Origin: Cymbomonas tetramitiformis
Lineage: Eukaryota > Chlorophyta > Pyramimonadophyceae > Pyramimonadales > Pyramimonadaceae
DNA length: 64,000 nt
Direction of reading: 5' to 3'
NCBI GenBank assembly: GCA_001247695.2
Contig: LGRX02030289.1
Span: 1-64,000 of the forward strand
Part shown: piece after piece, positions 28,347-37,770 of the stretch
Position numbering within the stretch: the first letter of the stretch is position 1
Layout: every line of letters begins with the position of its first letter
Program-made: the position numbers and the translations under genes
The notes under the pieces: model-generated
What the model was told of the DNA's origin: nothing
Seen by the model: the letters and a program-made list of their open reading frames with translations, nothing else
Database searches by the model: none

Positions 28347-29498
28347 ATGAGTAAATCAATTTCTGAAAAAGAAATACAAAAGTTTTATTTGGATCCTGAA
28401 ATAGGATTGAGTGGTGTATCATCATTTACATCTAAATTAAAATCACGTGGGTATAAAGTCACTGAAAAACAAGTCAAAGAAGCTATTGAAGCCACTGAGC
28501 TTAATCAAACATTTTCTCAAAAAAAGAAATTAAATAGAAAAGAATTGTTTCCTATTTACGGTAAAGATCCTAACAAAAATTATATTCAAGCTGATTTAGC
28601 TTTCATTCCAAAATATAAACGACAAAATAGAGGATTTTCGGTCATCTTAACAGCTATCAATATAAATACACGAAAAGCATATGCTTATGCATTAAAATCC
28701 AAAACCGTAAAAGATCAGAATAATAAAAACATTGAAAGTGCTGAAGGTATCATTCCAGCTTTCAAAAAATTGATTAAAGATTCAAAAATGAATGTTTTGA
28801 CAACTGATAATGGATCAGAATTTACAAATAGAAATGTAAAACAATTACTAGAAGAGAATAATATTGAACATTATTTAAATGAGCCTGAAGACCATTCTAC
28901 TATGGGTATGATTGAAAGATTCAATAGAACATTAAAACAAAAGTTGGAAAAGATATTTGCTAGTAAAGACACCGTAATTTGGATTAATCATTTAGACACT
29001 ATTGTTGAAAATTATAATGATACAAGAAATGTGGGAAATATTGATAGGTCCGCACCTGATAATATGTCATATACAAAAATAATTAGAAATATTTTATTGA
29101 AAAGAAATAAATTGACCGAACTTCTTGAAAAAATAGGTATAAAACCTGGAGATAAAGTAAGAATTAAAATTAAAACTAAAACATTTGATAAAGAGTCTCA
29201 AAAATGGTCCACAAAAATATATAAAGTAAAATCAATAAAAGGATTAAGTTATATTATTGAGGATGGTAATGAGACTTTAGCTAGACGATATAAACCAAAA
29301 GAATTATTAGAAGTCAAAGGAAATGTGTCAAACACAAAAACTAATGAACCTACGGTAAAAGAATTAGTAGTCAAACAAAATAAAAAACAAAGAACTCTGA
29401 AAAAAGAAGGAGTTTCATCTTCCAATAGAATTTCTAAAAGAACACGAAGTCAAAATAAAAATAAAAATAATAACGAAACAGAAATTGATTTACGATAA
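28347..29498 (+). CDS. Retroviral-type (DD35E) integrase, intact
   Basis: 383 residues. Catalytic residues D83 (IQADLAFIP), D154 (TDNGSEF) and E190 (MIERFN) give exactly D-x35-E. An N-terminal helical domain (SEKEIQKFYLDPEIG) precedes and an SH3-like C-terminal domain (PGDKVRIKIKTK ... RYKPKELLEV, ~275-330) follows, then a basic tail (SKRTRSQNKNKN). It would insert the element into host DNA. Four other copies or fragments exist; all are truncated or carry stops. It lies 18 bases after the polymerase, as in polintons and PLVs. Confidence 0.85.
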   Translation: MSKSISEKEIQKFYLDPEIGLSGVSSFTSKLKSRGYKVTEKQVKEAIEATELNQTFSQKKKLNRKELFPIYGKDPNKNYIQADLAFIPKYKRQNRGFSVILTAININTRKAYAYALKSKTVKDQNNKNIESAEGIIPAFKKLIKDSKMNVLTTDNGSEFTNRNVKQLLEENNIEHYLNEPEDHSTMGMIERFNRTLKQKLEKIFASKDTVIWINHLDTIVENYNDTRNVGNIDRSAPDNMSYTKIIRNILLKRNKLTELLEKIGIKPGDKVRIKIKTKTFDKESQKWSTKIYKVKSIKGLSYIIEDGNETLARRYKPKELLEVKGNVSNTKTNEPTVKELVVKQNKKQRTLKKEGVSSSNRISKRTRSQNKNKNNNETEIDLR

Positions 29499-29524
29499 TT
29501 TAATATATTATATTGTATATAATT

Positions 29525-29722
29525 ATGGTAAGAGCAAATCAAACACAAGCTCAACGAAGGCTGAATAATAGAATTTATTGTGGGTACAAAGACCCAGCCC
29601 CCTCAGGTCGTCCCTTTGGAAATAAAGTACAATGTAAGGCTATTGGTCAATTGAGACGTTTCGGCAGGATTTTGAGAGCACCTCATCCTGCGGATAGACA
29701 ACAAAATAGGCGAAATAGATGA
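29525..29722 (+). CDS. Small Arg-rich conserved protein
   Basis: 65 residues from ATG 29,525 (MVRANQTQAQRRLNNRIYCG). Conserved YCGYKDPAPSGRPFGNKVQC and a basic end (RILRAPHPADRQQNRRN). Strongly cationic; possibly nucleic-acid condensing or a virion core peptide. It always follows the integrase (also 60,916-61,113; fragment at 45,284). The two cysteines are conserved. Confidence 0.6.
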   Translation: MVRANQTQAQRRLNNRIYCGYKDPAPSGRPFGNKVQCKAIGQLRRFGRILRAPHPADRQQNRRNR

Positions 29723-29750
29723 TTTAATATAAATATATATTATATATAGA

Positions 29751-30371
29751 ATGAGAAAGGTTTTGACTGATGATATTGTTAGACAATATTGTTTGAATGA
29801 ATCAGGATTTAAAAATGCTGCATCAAATCAAATGATTTTTAAAGGGTATTCTAATTTAGCATCAAAAAATTATTCAATGACTGCACCTTCTCAGAATTCT
29901 GTGGACTTTTATAATTCAATTTCACAAACTTCATTTATAAATCCATCTGATTTAATTCAAAATTTAAAACGAAGTGATGTAAATGTATTTATTCCTTCAA
30001 AAAATACAAGGGGTGACAATTTAAGAGTTTTAGCTGATTTAAGTGAATCTAACCAAGAAACTCCAATAAGAACTCCTGAATCTGAATTTGAAGAAGAAGA
30101 AAACTTTTTAGAAAGTTTGGAAAAAGGAACTCCAATAAATCAAGGCGAATCTGGACCATCAAAAAGAAACATTTTAGTAAGACCTTTGGTAAGACAAGCA
30201 TTATTTAATTCAGGTCAAAAAAATACATTACCTTTACCTAGTCCCGCAACTACAAATGACGATGATGATACTAGTGGTGTTGAATATATGGGTGTAGATG
30301 TGAGTCCTCTTGCTACAAGTCCGCAAATGTTTACAAGAGGACAACGTGCAAGTAGAGCTAATCAACCATAA
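29751..30371 (+). CDS. GESGPS-motif protein (206 aa), unknown function
   Basis: 206 residues. N-terminus VLTDDIVRQYCLNESGF, then SNLASKNYSMTAPSQN, an acidic stretch (EFEEEENFLESLE) and the motif TPINQGESGPSKR followed by RPLVRQAL. The tail is disordered and basic. Paralogs at 35,808 and 60,292 keep the N-terminal segment, the acidic stretch and NQGESGPS...RQAL. The fixed linear motif in a disordered chain suggests a docking or cleavage site, for instance a scaffold or virion maturation substrate. No known family recognised. Confidence 0.55.
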   Translation: MRKVLTDDIVRQYCLNESGFKNAASNQMIFKGYSNLASKNYSMTAPSQNSVDFYNSISQTSFINPSDLIQNLKRSDVNVFIPSKNTRGDNLRVLADLSESNQETPIRTPESEFEEEENFLESLEKGTPINQGESGPSKRNILVRPLVRQALFNSGQKNTLPLPSPATTNDDDDTSGVEYMGVDVSPLATSPQMFTRGQRASRANQP

Positions 30372-30394
30372 AAAATATATATATTAATATATAA

Positions 30395-30607
30395 ATGACG
30401 CGAGCTGAATGGAATGAAACATTAAAGAAATGTGCAAAAGAATATCATTCTAAAAAAGGTACACAGCCTAAAAAAAGATATTCAAAGAAATCTAGCAAAA
30501 ATAGATCTATGAAACAAAGTCCTCAGCCTCAAGTAGTTTCAAAACCTATTGTTAATCGTCCAATAAATCAAAGAGGTGCTCGCTTTCCTTTTGGTCTTGT
30601 AATATAA
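30395..30607 (+). CDS. Small basic protein (MTRAEWNETLKKC)
   Basis: 70 residues. Conserved N-terminus MTRAEWNETLKKCAKEYHSK, a Lys/Ser-rich middle (KKRYSKKSSKNRS) and the end RGARFPFGLVI. Paralogs at 44,502 and 60,041 keep both ends. Always follows the GESGPS-motif gene. Likely nucleic-acid binding or virion core; function unknown. Confidence 0.55.
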   Translation: MTRAEWNETLKKCAKEYHSKKGTQPKKRYSKKSSKNRSMKQSPQPQVVSKPIVNRPINQRGARFPFGLVI

Positions 30608-30623
30608 ATTTGTGTATTCATAA

Positions 30624-30780
30624 AAAAGACTCTTTTATTTTCAAAAGACTTTTGTATAATGAGCGAGTAAATGTTTGTATATATTTGTATAATATATTTT
30701 TACTTATTGTAAATTTATTGTACATTTCTTAAAAGACTCTTTTTATTTTTTAAAAGACTTTTTTATAATGAGTATTGTAA
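30624..30780. repeat. Two copies of AAAAGACTCTTTT ... AAAAGACTTTT
   Basis: Two copies (about 30,624-30,664 and 30,732-30,776) of a short inverted arrangement ending TATAATGAG, in a 250-base gap without genes. Related copies lie upstream of the F-box/zinc gene at 55,600-55,760. Possibly transcription ends or promoter elements. Confidence 0.45.
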
Positions 30781-30822
30781 TATGTATATGTATATTGAAG
30801 AATCTTTTGTAACGAAAATTTT

Positions 30823-30835
30823 CCACTTAAAGAGT
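30823..30835 (+). promoter_or_regulatory. CCACTTAAAGAGT box
   Basis: Identical to the box at 14,346; 28 bases before the ATG of the terminal-slot gene. Confidence 0.6.
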
Positions 30836-30863
30836 AAGACTTCATAAGGTATAACAAATCACA

Positions 30864-31238
30864 ATGACTACTACTTTCAATGATCTTCCTCTTGACATTC
30901 AAGAAAAGATTTATTTTATGAAAGAGCAACTTGAAATGGAGGAATTTTTACAAAAGATGAAAGAAAGAAGAATGGAAGAGGTTAAAACGATAGGGGAAAG
31001 CAAAAGAAATAATAGTGACCAAGGATTAGACGAAATTGGATGTGTATGTTGTGGATGTATTGAAGACATTTCCGAGTATGGCTATGATGAAGATGGAGAG
31101 TTTGATTATTGTGAAGCTATAGATGACTTAGGGTGGAGTGTATGTTTAGGTTGTGAAGGCTATCTTTGTACCAAATGTAAAAAAGAAGATACATCAAAGG
31201 GTTGCTATTGTGAAGAATGTTTTCAAGAGGAAGATTAA
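30864..31238 (+). CDS. F-box-like protein with zinc-binding C-terminus
   Basis: 124 residues. F-box-like start NDLPLDIQEKIYFMKEQLEMEE shared with the gene at 14,387. The C-terminal half has twelve cysteines: CVCCGC, then CLGCEGYLCTKC and CYCEECF, suggesting a compact zinc finger. It may join an SCF-type ubiquitin ligase and use the zinc module to bind its target. The copy at 55,149 is nearly identical. Confidence 0.6.
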   Translation: MTTTFNDLPLDIQEKIYFMKEQLEMEEFLQKMKERRMEEVKTIGESKRNNSDQGLDEIGCVCCGCIEDISEYGYDEDGEFDYCEAIDDLGWSVCLGCEGYLCTKCKKEDTSKGCYCEECFQEED

Positions 31239-31554
31239 AATAACTTAAGAACAATTTATAATATATAAGTAATAATATACATCTTTTATTTAAGAACTTA
31301 TTTAAATTTATTTTAGAACTTATTTATTTCTTATTTTGTTACACATTTATTTACGTAATTTATTTATCACTTATTTCGTAATTATTTATTGTATATTTAT
31401 TGTATATTTCCTTGTCATTTTACTTGTCATTTACTTGTCATTTTCTTGTATGACTTATGACATATATGACATAGGGTTATGACATATGTCATAGGGGTTT
31501 ATAGGGTTTTTATAGTGATAAAAAAGTGTGCCCTATAGTCGGTGCCTTACTACT
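31239..31554 (+). repeat. Right terminal region of element 2
   Basis: AT-rich, gene-free. Contains three or four TTGTCATTTTAC-like units, then TGACATATGTCA palindromes, and ends with CTATAGTCGGTGCCTTACTACT (22 bases, 31,533-31,554). The reverse complement of the whole segment occurs at 54,748-55,148, supporting it as a terminal inverted repeat. Read inwards the end starts AG, as in polintons. Confidence 0.6.
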
Positions 31555-31604
31555 AGTGCATTCCAAAGTTTGCTGACAAAATCGCCGTGCGAAACGCTTT
31601 CTTT

Positions 31605-32087
31605 ATGTCGCATATATTGCGCTTTGAGTCTATCAAAAGAAACGAAAGCGTGCAGCTACAACTTGAAGTTCAGCAGACGTTGAATTCCGATTTAAAAAAG
31701 TTGGAGGAAAATACCGAAGTTATCGCACAGCAACGCGGCGACATAGAGCGATTAGCTCTAGAAAATAGTTCGCTTGTTGCTAAGCGCCTTTCGCCTCCTT
31801 TACGCACACGCCCTCTCGCATGTTCTCTGTCTCCTCCTCCCAATATTCAGCGGATTGCAGTTGCAGCCCCTTCAAAAGACCCTATTTTACAGTTGGAGAA
31901 AAAGTTGCACGCATTGGAGGAAAAGTTTTCTCTTTTGAGCACTGAAAATGCGCAACTCAAAAAAGAGAATACCGCACACGAGAAAGTAAGGCGTTCGCTG
32001 GTTGAAAAACTCGCTGTAAAAAACGAAACAACGCCTGCCGAAGTAGAAAACAACTTACCCGCTTATGAAGAGTTGGTTGACTTTTAA
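31605..32087 (+). CDS. Coiled-coil protein (third cargo-like cluster)
   Basis: 160 residues from ATG 31,605 (MSHILRFESIKRNESV). Two coiled-coil stretches (residues ~10-60 and ~95-140; LEKKLHALEEKFSLLSTENAQLKKEN) flank a Pro/Arg-rich linker (RLSPPLRTRPLACSLSPPP). Composition resembles the other cassettes, not viral core genes. It starts 51 bases past the element 2 end. Function unknown. Confidence 0.5.
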   Translation: MSHILRFESIKRNESVQLQLEVQQTLNSDLKKLEENTEVIAQQRGDIERLALENSSLVAKRLSPPLRTRPLACSLSPPPNIQRIAVAAPSKDPILQLEKKLHALEEKFSLLSTENAQLKKENTAHEKVRRSLVEKLAVKNETTPAEVENNLPAYEELVDF

Positions 32088-32114
32088 GGGTTTTTGTGTT
32101 GTTTTGCAGAAACT

Positions 32115-32639
32115 ATGGCGTCCAATTCTCAGCTTCCCAAAAAGCGCAGGCGTCCTGTTCAATCGGACGAACCTAGAGAAATATTTGTTAAGCACAGTGA
32201 GATGCGCACGCAATATTTGAGGCATTATGTTACAGGTGCGCAATACTGGAATATGCTTAAGGGGCATCTTGAGGGGGAAGAAGGCTATGTTGACTGTGAA
32301 ACTTTCAACAACTTTAAATCGGAGTTGACAAACGCAAGACAGGTTCCACAATCGTCCAGTATTGACACCGATGGCATGCGACGTGCACTTGAGTCCAATA
32401 CTATTGAGGTTCAAAGTTTAACTGATAATATGGAAGAGTTAAAGGCTCAAGTTGAAGTTTTGACTAGGGTCAACACCGGACTTTCAAGGAATAATACTAT
32501 TCTTGAGAGCAAGGTGGACAGCCTTGAGGCGCTCAATGCCGACCTCCACAATCGGCTGAAAAATGTTGAAGAGTTGGCAAATAGTTTTGCAGTTTTGTAC
32601 CCCTCTAAGAGTGAGGTTAAAGATATGATAAATAAGTAG
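32115..32639 (+). CDS. Coiled-coil protein with basic N-terminus (third cargo-like cluster)
   Basis: 174 residues from ATG 32,115 (MASNSQLPKKRRRPVQSDEP). PKKRRRPV resembles a nuclear localisation signal. A short globular part (YLRHYVTGAQYWNMLKGH) precedes a coiled coil from about residue 90 to 155. TGTTTTGCAG just before the start looks like a 3' splice site. Same strand as, and 27 bases after, the previous gene. Confidence 0.5.
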   Translation: MASNSQLPKKRRRPVQSDEPREIFVKHSEMRTQYLRHYVTGAQYWNMLKGHLEGEEGYVDCETFNNFKSELTNARQVPQSSSIDTDGMRRALESNTIEVQSLTDNMEELKAQVEVLTRVNTGLSRNNTILESKVDSLEALNADLHNRLKNVEELANSFAVLYPSKSEVKDMINK

Positions 32640-32975
32640 ATAGTAGAATAATAAGTGGCAATAGACACTTTGTACAATATAATGATATGATAATAATATA
32701 GATACAAAATATGTGAGAGCCTTGTATGCCTTGTATAAAATATGTGCCTTGCCTTGCCTTGTACAAACTAAAGTAGAAATAAATAGTATTATAGATAAAT
32801 AGTTGATAAGTGATATAGTTTGTACAATATTAGGATATAATAAAGTTATTCTTCCCTTGAATATTTTTGCAGTTTGCACATATCACTATTAGTTAACTAA
32901 ATACTCTAACTGAAATATATCATACATTATAAGGTGTGTTTAATTGGATATTACTATTATCAAAATCGTATTATA
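32640..32975. other. AT-rich gap without genes
   Basis: Contains short direct repeats of GCCTTGTA/TGCCTTGCC around 32,720-32,765 and nothing else I can support. Confidence 0.5.
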
Positions 32976-33667
32976 TTATTTTGACCGTATAGAGTGATCA
33001 ACTAATCTATTCGTAAATTGAAAAATGCTATGTATATCTAGAATTTATGTTTGATTTACTAAGAACCGAATCAGTTTGAAAAGCTAAAGTAGAAGTGCCG
33101 AAAGTTTTGAAAGGCTAATTTTATTTGAGTCCGGAAGGTGAATTTCATTATTTTGACCGTATAGAGTGATCAACTAATCTATTCGTAAATTGAAAAGTGC
33201 TATGTATATCTAGAATTTATGTTTGATTTACTAAGAACCGAATCAGTTTCAAAAGCTAAAGTAGAAGTACGGAAAGTTTTGCAAGGCTAATTTTATTTGA
33301 GTCCGGAAGGCGAATTTCATTATTTTGACCGTATAGAGTGATCAACTAATCTATTCGTAAATTGAAAAGTGCTATGTATATCTAGAATTTATGTTTGATT
33401 TACTAAGAACCGAATCACTTTCAAAAGCTAAAGTAGAAGTACGGAAAGTTTTGAAAGGCTAATTTTATTTGAGTCCGGAAGGCGAATTTCATTATTTTGA
33501 CCGTATAAAGAGATCAACTAATCTATTCGTAAATTGAAAAGTGCTATGTATATCTAGAATTTATGTTTGATTTACTAAGAATTGAATCAGTTTCAAAAGC
33601 TAAAGTAGAAGTACGGAAAGTTTTGAAAGGCTAATTTTATTTGAGTCCGGAAGGCGAATTTCATTAT
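32976..33667. repeat. Four tandem copies of a 172-bp satellite
   Basis: The landmark GACCGTATA starts at 32,983, 33,155, 33,327 and 33,499, exactly 172 bases apart each time. Copies differ by a few substitutions. The array ends with TCATTAT at 33,667, ten bases before the 2OG oxygenase stop. No coding frame is kept across copies. Confidence 0.9.
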
Positions 33668-33677
33668 ATCCAAGTGC

Positions 33678-34457
33678 TCATACATAACAAGGTGTATCAT
33701 TAAATATAGGGTCGTCAACTATTTTCCTATTGTCATAAGACTTAAACCAAATAACACAATATCTTTCACCTTGAAAATCATTTAATATAACCTCATGAGG
33801 TAGTCTTCCATCCATTTTTAATATCTTGTTGTGATAATCAAAATCACCTATTACATTATCTTTTTCATCATAACATCTCAAACATGCACCCTTATAATCC
33901 CCTAGAGCCATTGCATACTGAAAGCTAACATCATCTTTATCTACATGCTTTTTTACATAATGTCCGCTTATCATTTTTGAATAGTTCACAACATATTCAC
34001 CTTCACTAAAGTCTTTATCTATTATTGATATTAATTCTTTAGACAAGCTCCACAAATGCTTTTTCCATTTCGGTAATTTTCTATGTTCAACGGGTCGTGT
34101 CAAACAAACCCCTTTCCCTTGTTTTGTATTGTGAGGTGTGAGGTGTCCGCCCCCTCCTAAAGCTCCTATGGTATTTCCCAATAAGAAAGCCCAATCCAAA
34201 TTAATTTTTATTTTTTTGGTTTTATCTCTATATTGCTTATTTAATTTCACATTTCTTAAAACGTTTTCAATTTCTTGCATTAAATACTTCACATAAGCAT
34301 CATCACTAATTAATTTCGGCTCAACTTCTTTTGAAATGAGTTGCATAGTTGACCATTTCCTTGATGGACATTGCCAATATTTTGTATGCTTCTCATCATA
34401 CCATGCAAATGTTTTGTGATATGATTGTAAATGATTATCTTTTTCAATTTTCCACAT
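33678..34457 (-). CDS. 2-oxoglutarate/Fe(II) dioxygenase
   Basis: 259 residues. Iron ligands: H171 and D173 (KKHVDKDD) and H221 (RLPHEV), with R232 (GERY) for 2-oxoglutarate. The context KMDGRLPHEVILNDFQGERYCVIWF is typical of viral and TET/JBP- or prolyl-hydroxylase-like enzymes. It may hydroxylate a modified base or protein; the sequence does not decide which. A Gly/His loop GGGGHLTPHN lies near residue 103. Only copy in the window. The preceding MYND gene shares its strand. Confidence 0.75.
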   Translation of the reverse strand: MWKIEKDNHLQSYHKTFAWYDEKHTKYWQCPSRKWSTMQLISKEVEPKLISDDAYVKYLMQEIENVLRNVKLNKQYRDKTKKIKINLDWAFLLGNTIGALGGGGHLTPHNTKQGKGVCLTRPVEHRKLPKWKKHLWSLSKELISIIDKDFSEGEYVVNYSKMISGHYVKKHVDKDDVSFQYAMALGDYKGACLRCYDEKDNVIGDFDYHNKILKMDGRLPHEVILNDFQGERYCVIWFKSYDNRKIVDDPIFNDTPCYV

Positions 34458-34688
34458 TTCCCATTCATAAGCATGCTCACTTCAATAAATATGTTTATGA
34501 TTTTCATGAGCGCTTAAATAGGTTCCATCATCAACTCTTTTCAAGAACACCCACGAGTTATGACCATTGCATGCAATAGCTTCAACTTCAATAAGGGTAG
34601 ACTTTATTGTGTAAATCATTTTCGATAAGTGATACAATGTATTATTACCTAGTGCATATGTGTTCTTAAAGTTAAAAACTCACTTTAT

Positions 34689-34991
34689 TTAGTTACACTC
34701 TAATTTATGTCTTTTATAATCCATTTTTTGACACCCTCTAGAACAATAATATACTTTTTTGCATTTTGCACAACATTTAACTTCAACATTGACATTGCTA
34801 CAATGATTGGCACACACTCTTTTTGTATTTTTAAAACCATAATTCTGTTCTTGCCAATCAGGCATTCCTTTGTTCAAATATTCTATCACTTCGTTGGGTG
34901 GCTTTACACCTCCTTTTAAGCCTAAAATACCTCTTTGCCAAACATACAATTGTTTTGCATACTTATTTTCAATGTCTCGCTCAGATTCCAT
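34689..34991 (-). CDS. MYND zinc-finger protein
   Basis: 100 residues. The C-terminal 40 residues match MYND: C..H, CCAKCKKVYYCSRGCQKMDYKRHKLEC. The N-terminal 55 residues (YAKQLYVWQRGILGLKGG) are unassigned. MYND fingers bind proline-rich peptides and occur in chromatin regulators, so it may target host transcription control. Located between the 2OG gene and a broken methyltransferase. Confidence 0.7.
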   Translation of the reverse strand: MESERDIENKYAKQLYVWQRGILGLKGGVKPPNEVIEYLNKGMPDWQEQNYGFKNTKRVCANHCSNVNVEVKCCAKCKKVYYCSRGCQKMDYKRHKLECN

Positions 34992-35053
34992 ACTTGATTT
35001 GTTTCAATTTATGCTTATTGGATATGTCTTAAAGTTAAAAAATTCGTTATACA

Positions 35054-35761
35054 TCATTCTAAATTCTCCATGCAAATGTTGTAAAACTCACTATCTAATT
35101 CAACCCCTATGCATTTTCGATTATTGTTTTTACAAGCAATTAAACTAGATCCAATACCCATAAAAGGATCACAAACGAGGTCATTTTCATGTGAATATGA
35201 TTTAATTAAGTATTCCATTAATTCTATTGGTTTAGAACATGGATGTTTACTTTTGTAATTTCCGTTAGAAAATTTCAAAACTGATTTTGGATATCGATAA
35301 CCGTCTTCACATTTGGTCGGTAATCGAGCGCAATGTTTGGGATATATATTAGTAGTATTTGCACTAGATTTAAAATATGGCTTTCCGGGCGTTTTTTTGC
35401 GGGTTAAATGTAGGTAGTCTTTTATAAAATATATAAATCATCTCGTGACTTCGCAATGGCATTTGATTTGTATGAAAAAATCCTAAAGATATACTCTTAA
35501 AATATACTAAATCATATCGAAACCATGCTTTATTACTTTCAATTATCTTATGTCCAAATTTAGTTGTGGTTAGAAAATATAACATGTTTTTTCTTTACCT
35601 ATACGCTTCAAATGTTTCCACAATAAATTTAAATCAATTATTTCTTTATCCCATTTACAAGCGGTTTGGTTATAAGGTAAATCTAATACAAATAAATCTA
35701 CGGAATTATCATTTATTTTAGGGAAAATATCGAAACAGTTTGCATTATGAATTTCAAACAT
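35054..35761 (-). pseudogene. DNA N6-adenine methyltransferase, two frameshifts
   Basis: Starts MFEIHNANCFDIFP (35,761) with DLPYNQT kept. The frame breaks near 35,575-35,585 and again at an A7 run (minus strand, 35,392-35,398), one A too many. The final part (KFSNGNYKSKHPCSKP ... GVELDSEFY) has the AdoMet motif CDPFMGIGSS. All conserved segments are present, so the breaks are simple 1-base changes. More divergent from the other three copies than they are from one another. Confidence 0.7.
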
Positions 35762-35807
35762 TAAATTATTAAATTTATTTATTTATTTTATACTAAACAA
35801 ATTGTAA

Positions 35808-36383
35808 ATGAGACCGCAATTAACCGACGCGTACACCAAACAACAATGTTTAAAAATGATGGATATAACAAATAGAGTACCAAATTCTCAAAAAATGTTT
35901 AAAAGTTATGGCAATCTTTCTAAAAATAGCTATAGTATGACCGTACCTAGTTCAAATCCTGAATTATTTTATTTTGATCTAACAAATTCGCCTATAAATC
36001 CTATGCATTTGACTAAAGAATTAAAGCATGATTTTGATTTTCCAAAATATATTATGCAAGAAGAGTTGTCTTCACAATCTACTCCAATAAGTTTTGAAGA
36101 AGAAGAAGAATTGTTGAGTGAAATTGACACTGAAGAAATTAATTCAGGTTTAAAAAGACTGCGTGAAGATTTTTCTCCATCTCCGTTAAACACACCCGAA
36201 AATCAAGGCGAATCTGGTCCTTCATCAAGGACAGTTGTAAATCCAATATTAAGACAAGCATTATCGTTTTCTTTACCAAGTGATGCCGTTATTATTACCG
36301 GTGTAGATCGAAGAAACCCTACGTCTCCTAATAGAAATTTCTCACCGGCAAAAACACGTTCACGTACTACAAATAACAATTAA
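35808..36383 (+). CDS. GESGPS-motif protein, divergent paralog
   Basis: 191 residues, start MRPQLTDAYTKQQCLKMM. Keeps SYGNLSKNSYSMTVPSSNPE, an acidic stretch (FEEEEELLSEIDTEE), and NQGESGPSSR...NPILRQAL. The tail NPTSPNRNFSPAKTRSRT is shared with the copy at 60,292. Divergent from the broken methyltransferase with 46 bases between starts. Function unknown. Confidence 0.55.
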   Translation: MRPQLTDAYTKQQCLKMMDITNRVPNSQKMFKSYGNLSKNSYSMTVPSSNPELFYFDLTNSPINPMHLTKELKHDFDFPKYIMQEELSSQSTPISFEEEEELLSEIDTEEINSGLKRLREDFSPSPLNTPENQGESGPSSRTVVNPILRQALSFSLPSDAVIITGVDRRNPTSPNRNFSPAKTRSRTTNNN

Positions 36384-36459
36384 AATTTTTAGTACTATGT
36401 CTCGAAAACATTTGTTCGGGGAAATTTATATTAAAATGAAAATATTAATTTAATAATTT

Positions 36460-36835
36460 ATGAATACATTTTGTGATAATAATCCTTCAAATATATTTTG
36501 TCAAAAAGCGAAAATTGTAGATGACACCAATTTTAAAAGTAATGATTTTAAATTTGAAAATGAAATTTTCAAAAAAATACAAAATAATAAAAGCAATAAC
36601 AAAGATTCTACGCCGTTTGAGAGAATTCCAAAAATTAAAGATAATGATTTTACATCACAAAAAATAAAGAAACAAACGGCGGAACTATTGAATGCAATAC
36701 ATGCAGATTTCAAAAATATTCCAAATCAAGCAATAAATAATTTTCTTGGAAAAAATACAAATAAATTTGATAATCCCATTCAAAAAAAAATATGCTTTAG
36801 CTGCAAATTCAGCCTATGCATTTAGTTACGATATT
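36460..36835 (+). pseudogene. Truncated gene, possibly lipase N-terminus
   Basis: Starts MNTFCDNNPSNIFCQ. The frame is lost at an A9 run (36,782-36,790); in the neighbouring frame it continues KYALAANSAYAFSYD until it meets the reversed integrase fragment near 36,835. The KYALAANSAYA segment recalls the helix near the N-terminal part of class 3 lipases, but this is weak. Confidence 0.35.
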
Positions 36836-37051
36836 ACCATAAATTGGAAATAATTCTTTTTTATTTATTTTCTTTTTTTGAGAAAAAGTTTCATTAACTT
36901 CAGTCTTTTCGACCGCCTCTTTTACTTGTTTCTGTGTAACTTTATAACCTTTTGCTTTTAATTTTGATGTGAATGAACTTATATTTGATAAGCCTATTTC
37001 CGGGTCTAAATATAAATCTTGTATTTGTTTCTCGGTGATTGATTTACTCAT
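36835..37051 (-). pseudogene. Integrase N-terminal fragment
   Basis: Starts MSKSITEKQIQDLYLDPEIG and runs to FPIYG, matching residues 1-72 of the integrase, then stops at a junction before the first catalytic Asp. No catalytic residues remain. Confidence 0.75.
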
Positions 37052-37062
37052 TTATTTCTTTA

Positions 37063-37680
37063 TTATATATCATCAGTGAATAAAAATATTTTTTCATTTG
37101 TAATATTATTTTTATCTAAAAGCATTTGATCAATTTTATATGAAATACCATACATTTTATTCATTATATAAAATCCAGGAATTCTAATAATAGATTGTAT
37201 TTTTGTATTCATCGTGTTCTCTTTTGTAATTTCTATTTCTTCTCCAGATGTTTTATTATATAAATTTGAGTCCCCATTGTCCAATTGACATTTAAATAAA
37301 TTTGAATAATTTTGATTTTGATTTATTTTAATCGAACTATTAAAAAGTTCTTTCAAGTTTGAAAGTTTGAAAGTATCTTTGGAAAAATATCTTATTTGAT
37401 TTTCATAAATATGATTGACAATTTTATCCTCTATAGCTAATATAATATTTTCCATATCTTCAACTAAATTAAACGAAATATTATACCGGTCACTCCCTTC
37501 AAAGTTGTTAACTCCAAATGGACAATGCATTTTTGGTGTTTCTAAGTATAACGGCTTTTGATCATATTGAATACTTATAAACTTATATGGTTTAGATTTA
37601 CTTTTTATTTTTGTAAAATCAACATTTTCAATACTCAATTTTTCAATATCAAAATTATTATATTTAACTACCGAAATCAT
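37063..37680 (-). CDS. Putative single-stranded DNA-binding-like viral protein
   Basis: 205 residues, start MISVVKYNNFDIEKLS. Core: KFISIQYDQKPLYLETPKMHCPFGV followed by RYNISFNL, a pattern I associate with a large-DNA-virus family (YxxxPLxxQTPxxxxPFG) proposed to be SSB-like; I could not verify this. Beta-rich first half and helical second half fit. It sits 11 bases before the integrase fragment; the copy at 45,479 has the same neighbour. Confidence 0.45.
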   Translation of the reverse strand: MISVVKYNNFDIEKLSIENVDFTKIKSKSKPYKFISIQYDQKPLYLETPKMHCPFGVNNFEGSDRYNISFNLVEDMENIILAIEDKIVNHIYENQIRYFSKDTFKLSNLKELFNSSIKINQNQNYSNLFKCQLDNGDSNLYNKTSGEEIEITKENTMNTKIQSIIRIPGFYIMNKMYGISYKIDQMLLDKNNITNEKIFLFTDDI

Positions 37681-37770
37681 TTTATTAAATTAAGTTATAA
37701 TATTTATTTTTTAAGTTAGTTTATGTTTATTGTAGAAGTTTAGCTACAATTTTAATGTTATGTCATATTA

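Noticed and set aside
28347..29498. Integrase as part of an LTR retrotransposon
   Set aside because: No reverse transcriptase, RNase H or gag nearby; it always neighbours the protein-primed polymerase or SSB-like gene.
30624..30780. AAAAGACTCTTTT repeats as the element's terminal inverted repeat
   Set aside because: They lie inside the terminal-slot gene, not at the 22-base end, and do not pair with a sequence at the opposite end seen here.
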